Below are positions 1 to 6,312 of a DNA stretch of 8,688 nt, in pieces. How positions within the stretch are numbered: position 1 is the stretch's first letter; each line of letters starts with the position of its first letter. Source of the stretch: Flavobacteriaceae bacterium (lineage in GTDB: Bacteria; Bacteroidota; Bacteroidia; Flavobacteriales; Flavobacteriaceae). The notes beneath the pieces are model-generated. The model saw only the letters and a list, made by a program, of their open reading frames with translations, did no database searches and was not told the origin of the DNA. The translations under genes and the position numbers were made by a program. The DNA lies in assembly GCA_947472705.1 (NCBI GenBank), contig CANJDA010000089.1, forward strand, positions 1-8,688. Reading direction: 5' to 3'.

Positions 1-1497
1 CATTTTTTCTCCTGCTTCGATAGCATCTTCAATAGTTCCTTTAAGGTTGAAAGCGGCTTCTGGCAAGTGGTCTAATTCACCATCAATAATCATATTAAAT
101 CCTTTGATGGTATCTTTAATATCAACTAAAACTCCAGGAATACCAGTAAACTGCTCTGCTACGTGGAAAGGTTGAGATAAGAAACGTTGTACACGACGTG
201 CTCTTGATACTGCTAATTTATCTTCTTCTGATAATTCTTCCATACCAAGGATAGCGATTATATCTTGTAATTGTTTGTATTTTTGAAGAATCTCTTTTAC
301 TCTTTGCGCACAGTCATAATGCTCGTTTCCTAAGATTAGCGGTGTCAAAATTCTTGAAGTAGAATCCAATGGATCCACTGCAGGATAGATACCTAACTCA
401 GCAATTTTACGAGACAATACCGTTGTAGCATCTAAGTGAGCAAAAGTTGTAGCAGGTGCTGGATCAGTTAAGTCATCCGCAGGTACGTAAACCGCTTGTA
501 CAGATGTAATAGATCCTTTTTTAGTAGAAGTAATACGCTCTTGCATCGCACCCATCTCAGTAGCCAACGTTGGTTGGTACCCTACCGCAGAAGGCATACG
601 TCCTAAAAGCGCAGATACCTCAGAACCCGCTTGTGTAAAACGGAAGATGTTATCCACAAAGAATAATACATCTTTTCCTTGGTCAGAACCAGCTCCATCA
701 CGGAAATATTCAGCAATAGAAAGACCTGATAACGCCACACGTGCTCTAGCTCCAGGTGGCTCATTCATTTGTCCGAATACGAAAGTAGCTTTTGATTCTC
801 TCATACCTGGTTTGTCTACTTTAGATAAATCCCATCCTCCATTTTCCATAGAGTGCATGAATTCTTCACCATATTTGATAATGCCAGACTCTAGCATCTC
901 ACGAAGCAAGTCATTTCCTTCACGAGTTCTTTCTCCTACTCCTGCGAATACAGAAAGACCACCGTGACCTTTGGCGATATTGTTAATCAACTCCTGAATC
1001 AATACCGTTTTACCTACTCCAGCACCTCCAAATAATCCAATTTTACCACCTTTTGAATAAGGCTCAATCAAATCAATTACTTTAATACCTGTAAATAAAA
1101 CTTCGGTAGAAGTTGATAAATCTTCGAATTTTGGTGCTTGACGGTGTATTGAAACTCCGTTAGCTCCGTCTTTTGGTAAATCTCCTAAACCATCAATGGC
1201 ATCACCAATTACATTGAACAAACGTCCGTAAACATCTGCACCAATTGGCATTTGGATAGGTGCACCAGTAGCTCTAACTTCTGTACCTCTACTCAAACCG
1301 TCGGTTGAGTCCATAGAGATAGTACGAACTGTGTTTTCACCAATGTGTGATTGCACTTCCAATACTAATATTGAACCATTTTTGTTTGTGATTTCTAATG
1401 AGTCATAAATTTTTGGTAACTCAACATCTTTATTGTCAAATACTACGTCTACTACGGGACCGATGATTTGCGAAACTTTTCCTATTGCTTTTGACAT
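1..1497 (-). CDS. atpD: F-type ATP synthase subunit beta (3'-truncated by window edge)
   Basis: Catalytic beta subunit of the cytoplasmic F1 sector, which makes ATP from ADP and phosphate using the ion gradient through Fo. The frame, read directly from the sequence, is open for 499 codons from ATG at 1497 to the left edge without a stop. Visible landmarks: N-terminal beta-barrel starting MSKAIGKVSQIIGPVVDVVF, P-loop GGAGVGKT (about residues 157-164), the GERTREGND segment at about 188-196 with the catalytic Glu at about 189, Walker B Asp in FFVDNIFRF (about 282), and the DELSEED-type lever written here as EELSEED (about 420-426). The last visible residues are AGEKM; flavobacterial AtpD proteins are about 503 aa, so only a few residues are missing. 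Arg codons are mostly CGT, unlike the AGA-rich neighbours, which fits high expression. It is the first gene of its transcript; atpC is expected next, outside the window. Confidence 0.98.
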   Translation of the reverse strand, partial: MSKAIGKVSQIIGPVVDVVFDNKDVELPKIYDSLEITNKNGSILVLEVQSHIGENTVRTISMDSTDGLSRGTEVRATGAPIQMPIGADVYGRLFNVIGDAIDGLGDLPKDGANGVSIHRQAPKFEDLSTSTEVLFTGIKVIDLIEPYSKGGKIGLFGGAGVGKTVLIQELINNIAKGHGGLSVFAGVGERTREGNDLLREMLESGIIKYGEEFMHSMENGGWDLSKVDKPGMRESKATFVFGQMNEPPGARARVALSGLSIAEYFRDGAGSDQGKDVLFFVDNIFRFTQAGSEVSALLGRMPSAVGYQPTLATEMGAMQERITSTKKGSITSVQAVYVPADDLTDPAPATTFAHLDATTVLSRKIAELGIYPAVDPLDSTSRILTPLILGNEHYDCAQRVKEILQKYKQLQDIIAILGMEELSEEDKLAVSRARRVQRFLSQPFHVAEQFTGIPGVLVDIKDTIKGFNMIIDGELDHLPEAAFNLKGTIEDAIEAGEKM

Positions 1498-1558
1498 TGT
1501 TTATGTATTTATTAAATAGCTATTTAGGTTTGAAAAAGACCACTGTTCTTTCAGAGCG

Positions 1559-1589
1559 CAAAGATAATTTTTATAAATCGAATAATCAA
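1559..1589 (-). promoter_or_regulatory. Bacteroidota-type -33/-7 promoter for atpD
   Basis: On the minus strand the -7 element TATCTTTG (1566 down to 1559) matches the Bacteroidota consensus TAnnTTTG exactly. A TTG -33 element lies at 1589-1587, separated by 20 bp, within the usual range. Transcription would start near 1552, giving an untranslated leader of about 55 nt before the atpD ATG. The element sits between the terminator of the upstream operon and atpD, where a promoter is needed. The motif match is seen directly; its use is inferred. Confidence 0.65.
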
Positions 1590-1612
1590 TAGTGATTTTT
1601 GTTTTTTTTAAT

Positions 1613-1642
1613 AAAAAAAAGGCCAACATGTTTATGTTAGCC
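1613..1642 (-). terminator. Intrinsic terminator of the receptor-SGNH operon
   Basis: Read on the minus strand, GGCTAACAT pairs with ATGTTGGCC across an AAAC loop. This is a 9-bp stem with one G-U pair, followed at once by eight T. On the plus strand the same position is a C-A mismatch, so the hairpin favours minus-strand transcripts. It lies 24 bp beyond the stop codon of the SGNH lipoprotein gene. Confidence 0.85.
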
Positions 1643-1666
1643 TTTTTCTGTGTTTGTAGTGAGATA

Positions 1667-3214
1667 TTATAACCCTGCTGGATAGCTTAATGGGAAATCC
1701 TGAGCTTTGTATTTTCTTAAGGTAGAACCATATTTAGCATTAATGGCTTCAATAAATTTATTGGCAATATATGCCTGACCTCTGGCCGATGGATGAACTC
1801 CATCTAAACCAAAAGCACCGCCTTTAACAAAATCTGATGTCATATGGAAATTATCGAAAATGACACCACCATCAGCAACATCGTTCAATGCTGTATTTGC
1901 ATCAACATAAGCTAATCCTTTTGCATCTGCTAAAGCCTTAATCGATATATTATAGGCATCAACAGCGGTTTTAATTTCAGCTACTTCTGCAGCAGTTAAA
2001 GTTCTATTATCCTGCATAGGATTTGAAATTCCTATTATGTTGAACGGTGAAGGTGCACCAGCTTGATTTGTTCCAATTATTGAACTTGCTGTCAATAAAA
2101 TGTAATCTCTATCACCTGTAGTAAGCCTTGCGTGTCTTGCTCTTCCATATAATCCGCCAACATAAGTCGCTGTTGGGCCTCCCAATACTGGAGTCAAAGT
2201 TGCCGTAATATATGTTGATAAGTCTGGTAATGTTTCATCATTAATTAACAGAGGATTTTTACCAGATGTTAATGGGTTGCTATCATCTGCAATTAACTCA
2301 ACAAATCTGTTAGGTTGGCCAAGTGCCGTTGTAATTTGATTTATCGCACCAAATAATTGGTTTAATTGAGCTGCATCTGAGACTGGTAATTCTGGAATTG
2401 CTTTAACAGGGACAGTAGTAAAGAATGGAACGGCACTAACGTAAGGAATGTTGGCTACAACTCCTTTTGCACCATTTGATGTTAATCCATCCAATAGTGT
2501 TGAATATACTCCAGCAAATGCAGTTGGGTCAGTTATGTCATTTGAACCATAAGTAGCAGGGTTCATATTCCCTGTTTGATTGGTTCCTGTACCTCCAGAC
2601 AACGCATATGAAAGCACATCATTATTTCCAATCCATAATGAAAAGAAAGTAGGATTTTGCGCTAAAGCATCAGCAAGTACAGTTGTGCTGCTTGAAGTTG
2701 CAAAACGTACAAAATAAGGGTTAGCTTGCCCTGATAATACACCAGCAATATTTCCGTAACCATTAGCCAATAAGTGGAAACTTTTAGCTCCAGGAACTCC
2801 TAAATTATTAAAAGGGCCAGTAAGATGGTTTAAAACATCAGTTGTTGGTGTTCCTGGTAAATTAACAGGAGCCGATCCGTTAAAAATTAATCTTGTTCCT
2901 TGTATCTGGAAACCTCCAACTACTAATCCCCCAATATTGTCGTTCATATAAGGAATCGTAAATGGCCCACCGCCCACAAGTGCAAATTGATCAGATAAAA
3001 GCTTTGGATAGGAGTTGGCTTGGCCTGCCATAAATAATGCACCATCAGCATAACCTGCAGTAATTGAATTTCCTAATGAAACATAATTTGAAAAATCAGC
3101 GGTTCCGGCTGTAACCGGTACTTCAGGTACTACACCTGAGGTATCTTCTTCATCTGAATTACAAGCTACAAAAGTTAATGAAACCAGTAGCAACCATTTT
3201 ATATTTTTTATCAT
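1667..3214 (-). CDS. Surface lipoprotein of the SGNH/GDSL hydrolase family
   Basis: Probable esterase or lipase-like hydrolase anchored in the outer membrane, 515 aa. Residues 1-17 are a lipoprotein signal ending LTFVA before Cys18. The following N-S-D-E-E-D is an acidic stretch of the kind that directs Bacteroidota lipoproteins to the cell surface. SGNH blocks: block I is GNSITAG with nucleophile Ser50, where the usual Asp of GDS is Asn; block II is probably NLGVPGAKS (about 138-145), supplying a Gly; block III is GNND (196-199) with Asn198; block V is DGVHPSARGQ with Asp471 and His474. All catalytic residues appear present. It is much longer than typical 200-350 aa family members, with about 270 residues between blocks III and V. 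The start ATG at 3214 gives a normal signal peptide. It lies 29 bp downstream of a TonB-dependent receptor and is probably co-transcribed with it. The substrate is unknown; the hydrolase call rests on motifs. Confidence 0.88.
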   Translation of the reverse strand: MIKNIKWLLLVSLTFVACNSDEEDTSGVVPEVPVTAGTADFSNYVSLGNSITAGYADGALFMAGQANSYPKLLSDQFALVGGGPFTIPYMNDNIGGLVVGGFQIQGTRLIFNGSAPVNLPGTPTTDVLNHLTGPFNNLGVPGAKSFHLLANGYGNIAGVLSGQANPYFVRFATSSSTTVLADALAQNPTFFSLWIGNNDVLSYALSGGTGTNQTGNMNPATYGSNDITDPTAFAGVYSTLLDGLTSNGAKGVVANIPYVSAVPFFTTVPVKAIPELPVSDAAQLNQLFGAINQITTALGQPNRFVELIADDSNPLTSGKNPLLINDETLPDLSTYITATLTPVLGGPTATYVGGLYGRARHARLTTGDRDYILLTASSIIGTNQAGAPSPFNIIGISNPMQDNRTLTAAEVAEIKTAVDAYNISIKALADAKGLAYVDANTALNDVADGGVIFDNFHMTSDFVKGGAFGLDGVHPSARGQAYIANKFIEAINAKYGSTLRKYKAQDFPLSYPAGL

Positions 3215-3243
3215 AACTTATTATTATTAAATTAATGTACGTT

Positions 3244-6033
3244 TTATGGATTTATTGTTAAAGACGCCAACCATTGTTGACCAATTCTACCTGCTCCAAT
3301 TACTTGTAGATAATCTTTTCCTCCAATATTTGATCCACTCAATTTAATTACTGATTTTAATGCTGGAAAGGCATAGCTGATTTGTGCATCAAAAACGGTA
3401 ATTGCTGGTATAGTTCCATCTGCAAAAGAAGACTCCCATAAATATTCATCACTCCAACGAGCATTTACATTAAATCCAAAATTTTTGAATAGTTTAGCAT
3501 TCCCAAGAGATGCTTTAACTCTGTGTTTTGGTGTATTGAAGTATGAGATGAAGGATGGGTCATCTTTTTTATCATATTTAAATTCTGCGTAGTTATAATT
3601 TACAGTAATTTCAAAATCTTTATATATTTTTTTGTACAAACCTAATCCAGCTCCTAAAGACTTTACCTGAGCCAAACTGTTAGAATATACTTGAAATTGT
3701 CTGATATCGTTATACTGTATAGCCTGAACCGCTAGTGCTTGATCAGTATTTACATTTCCATAATAAGGAGCATATACTCTGGCAGTTGTACTAAAATCAT
3801 CATATATATTATAGTATGCGTTCATGTCTACACCAAATCCATTAAATGATGTTTTGTATCCTACTTCAAAAGCCTTAACTTTTTCGGGTTTAACAAGACC
3901 CAAATTAGAAACTTTTAAATCATTTACATCTCCTGATTGTTTAAACAATGCTACAGACTCTGATGTATAAGAGTTGTTGTAGGCATCCTCACCATTTAAT
4001 GTTCTGGTGGCTTGACCTCCATTTACTCCTTGTCCTGCTAAGCTTACAGGTTGAGTCTCGCTATATCTAGTTAAGTTATCAGGTGCCGATCCTATTAGGG
4101 AGAAGGCTGGTCCTAAATTCAATCCGATATACTGGTCTTGAGTAGTTGGGTTTCTGAACCCTGTTTGAAATGAAGCTCTAAAATTGTGATTTTTATTAGA
4201 TCCTGCAGAATAAACAAATGAAATTCTTGGCGAAAATTGTCCATTAAAGTTTTTAGATTTATCATATCGTACTGAACCTGTAAACTTTAATCTATCATCA
4301 ATGAATTTCTTTTGAAGTTGTGAGTATGCACCATATTCATCATATTTTATTGGCCCATCATAATCTGTGAAAATGGTTCCTTGGGAATCCATAACATACT
4401 TTCTATAGGAACCACCTACTTGAATTTCGGCAAATTTCAATAAATCTTTAAAATTATAATTTCCATCTGCATGATACAGTTGAGATTTATCTAAGAATTT
4501 TGAACCGGTTTGTAAATTCGGATCATTAGTAACGGTTTTGAAGGCATTTTGGAATTCAACAGAACCTGGTTGAAACTGTGCTTGTCCATTTGGAACAAAT
4601 GAACTAAAAGGAGCAAAGCTACTATAAGGATTGATATTGTAAGTAGCATAATTTCTTGCCAACACATCTGCTTGAGTGGCAGTAGTACCTAAAAATATTT
4701 GTGAATTCAAATACATAGTAGCATAATCTGTAAACCATCCTGTGTTAGTTTTTGCTAAACTATTGATGTTTAATGCTGTAAATTGCATATCATATGAATC
4801 TCCAGCATTTTCAGAAGTTATATAACCTCTAACAAAAAAGTTTTTCCCTTTTACTTCCAATTTAGATTGTTGCATGAAAAAGTTTTTTAAGGAATATCTA
4901 CTAGATCCTTGATAGATAGTATTTCCAAATCCTAACTTATGTTGTAGAATAATTTCGAAATCGTTATCAAATGGTTTAAAATTTAAACTAAAATCTGCCT
5001 TTACATTTTTCACATTATTATCTGACAAATCTTGTTCTTTATAACCATCTCTACTTACGCTTCCAACATTTGGAATAAAAGTTGTGGCTTCGTCACCATA
5101 TATATTCATTCCGTCATAATTTCTATTCAAAGAGTGCCCTATTAAGCCACCATTTCTATCTCTATCATCAGCAGCCATCCATTCTTTACCTTTCATAAAA
5201 GTAAAGTTTGCTTTAGCTGCAAAATGCTTTGTAAAGGCATGGGCAGCTCTAATACCAAAGTCCCAATAGTCATTTGTGCCTGCTATTTTTTGTGTAGTTT
5301 GTCCATATTTAGCATAAACACTCAACCCTTGACTAGTAAAAGGGCTTTTACTATTCATAAACAAAATACCGTTAAAAGCATTTGCACCATATAATGCCGA
5401 AGAGGCACCAGGTAATAATTCAACACTTGCCACATCTAATTCTGAAATACCAATTAAATTACCTAGTGGAAAGTTTAAGGCAGGAGAAGAATTATCCATA
5501 CCATCAACCAACTGCATAAAACGAGTATTATTAATAGTTGCAAATCCTCTGGTGTTAATCGATTTAAATGACATGCTACTAGTATTAAAATGAACTTCTT
5601 TCAGATTTTCTAGTCCATCATAATAGTTTGCAGAAGTGGTGTTTTTAATTTCTTTCAAGCCAACTCTTTCAATCGTCACGGGTGACTCGAGTATTCTCTC
5701 AGGAGTTCTAGAAGCTGAAACAACAATTTCTTCTAGTTTGGTTTCTTCATCTGATAATACAACAATTACTTTTTGATTGTTGGCTGTAACTTTAGCTTTT
5801 TTTAAAGCAAAACCTACACTAGATATTTCTATATCAAAAGGTAGTTTGACAGCTGTTGACATACTAAAATTTCCATCGCCGTCTGTAATAGTACCAGTGC
5901 TTTGCCCAATTATTTTGACATTAGCCCCTGGAACAGGTTGGTTTCTACTGTCTTTTACCGAACCCGATATTGAAGTTTGGGCAAAACTAATGCCGCAAAA
6001 AAACAATGAAAGGATAAATAAATAAATTTTCAT
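3244..6033 (-). CDS. TonB-dependent outer-membrane receptor with N-terminal carboxypeptidase-regulatory-like domain
   Basis: Energy-dependent importer in the outer membrane, driven by TonB-ExbB-ExbD, 929 aa. Residues 1-18 are a Sec signal peptide ending ISFA before Gln19. Residues about 21-94 form a CarboxypepD_reg-like beta-sandwich (SISGSVKDSRNQPVPGANV, then TDGDGNFS). A TonB-box-like segment, KLEEIVVSA, lies at about 99-107. The plug spans about 112-230, with NTRGF near 160, QLVDGMD near 174-180 and VELLPGASSALYGANAFNG near 204-222. The remainder is a 22-strand-type barrel rich in alternating aromatic residues. It ends LTINP, without the usual terminal aromatic residue. The plug reads more like siderophore/cobalamin-type receptors than classical SusC, and no SusD gene is adjacent. 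The partner is instead the SGNH lipoprotein 29 bp downstream. The transported compound cannot be inferred. The start at 6033 is supported by the signal peptide. Confidence 0.93.
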   Translation of the reverse strand: MKIYLFILSLFFCGISFAQTSISGSVKDSRNQPVPGANVKIIGQSTGTITDGDGNFSMSTAVKLPFDIEISSVGFALKKAKVTANNQKVIVVLSDEETKLEEIVVSASRTPERILESPVTIERVGLKEIKNTTSANYYDGLENLKEVHFNTSSMSFKSINTRGFATINNTRFMQLVDGMDNSSPALNFPLGNLIGISELDVASVELLPGASSALYGANAFNGILFMNSKSPFTSQGLSVYAKYGQTTQKIAGTNDYWDFGIRAAHAFTKHFAAKANFTFMKGKEWMAADDRDRNGGLIGHSLNRNYDGMNIYGDEATTFIPNVGSVSRDGYKEQDLSDNNVKNVKADFSLNFKPFDNDFEIILQHKLGFGNTIYQGSSRYSLKNFFMQQSKLEVKGKNFFVRGYITSENAGDSYDMQFTALNINSLAKTNTGWFTDYATMYLNSQIFLGTTATQADVLARNYATYNINPYSSFAPFSSFVPNGQAQFQPGSVEFQNAFKTVTNDPNLQTGSKFLDKSQLYHADGNYNFKDLLKFAEIQVGGSYRKYVMDSQGTIFTDYDGPIKYDEYGAYSQLQKKFIDDRLKFTGSVRYDKSKNFNGQFSPRISFVYSAGSNKNHNFRASFQTGFRNPTTQDQYIGLNLGPAFSLIGSAPDNLTRYSETQPVSLAGQGVNGGQATRTLNGEDAYNNSYTSESVALFKQSGDVNDLKVSNLGLVKPEKVKAFEVGYKTSFNGFGVDMNAYYNIYDDFSTTARVYAPYYGNVNTDQALAVQAIQYNDIRQFQVYSNSLAQVKSLGAGLGLYKKIYKDFEITVNYNYAEFKYDKKDDPSFISYFNTPKHRVKASLGNAKLFKNFGFNVNARWSDEYLWESSFADGTIPAITVFDAQISYAFPALKSVIKLSGSNIGGKDYLQVIGAGRIGQQWLASLTINP

Positions 6034-6110
6034 TTGGTTTAAATTTTTGTTGGTTTAAGAAGCCAATGTACAATATTTTTTTAAGATTATTATAAAGCGC
6101 ACCTTATTTT

Positions 6111-6123
6111 TGACAATATGTCA
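6111..6123. repeat. Short perfect palindrome in the receptor leader region
   Basis: TGACA-ATA-TGTCA, two perfect 5-bp arms around a 3-bp centre, lies about 78 bp upstream of the receptor start. It overlaps a second small palindrome, CAATTG, at 6122-6127. Its size and position would suit an operator for a dimeric regulator, but short AT-rich palindromes also occur by chance, and no regulator gene is in the window. Confidence 0.3.
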
Positions 6124-6166
6124 ATTGTATAATGTCTTGTTTTCAATGAAGTCTTTTCACATTTTT

Positions 6167-6182
6167 ATGTTATTATTAACAT
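6167..6182. repeat. AT-rich inverted repeat in the receptor leader region
   Basis: ATGTTA-TTAT-TAACAT has perfect 6-bp arms around a 4-bp centre, about 134 bp upstream of the receptor start. It is not followed by a T-tract on the minus strand and is too AT-rich to be a convincing terminator. A regulator site or chance are both possible. Confidence 0.25.
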
Positions 6183-6263
6183 TTTAAAGTTATTGCTAAA
6201 AAAAATACTATGCACACATAAAAAAAAGAATTTCTATTGAATAAATCACAAAAATAAATTCAT

Positions 6264-6292
6264 AAAAAAAGCGAGATTATATCTCGCTTTTT
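6264..6292 (-). terminator. Intrinsic terminator after glmS
   Basis: The minus strand reads AAAAA-GCGAGAT-ATA-ATCTCGC-TTTTTTT: a perfect 7-bp GC-containing stem with a 3-nt loop, extended by A-T pairs and ending in a run of seven T. It begins 20 bp beyond the glmS stop codon. The structure is nearly symmetrical and could act on both strands, but no plus-strand gene reads into it. Confidence 0.9.
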
Positions 6293-6312
6293 GTGTATAA
6301 TTTTGAAATAAA

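Noticed and set aside
647..967. Plus-strand open frame of 106 codons
   Set aside because: It lies antisense inside atpD over the conserved P-loop and catalytic region; the minus-strand frame explains the sequence fully and the plus-strand product resembles nothing.
5777..6025. Plus-strand open frame of 82 codons
   Set aside because: Antisense to the signal peptide and regulatory-like domain of the TonB-dependent receptor; no independent support.
6063..6070. Possible -7 element TACATTGG on the minus strand, close to the receptor start
   Set aside because: One mismatch to consensus and no -33 TTG at an acceptable distance; kept only as a weak alternative.
6249..6256. Possible -7 element TATTTTTG on the minus strand for the receptor gene
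   Set aside because: It matches TAnnTTTG, but no TTG lies 17-23 bp upstream, where the glmS terminator stem sits.
6034..6263. Cobalamin riboswitch ahead of the TonB-dependent receptor
   Set aside because: Such elements often precede cobalamin receptors, but no B12-box-like sequence or GC-containing stem set is visible in this very AT-rich leader.
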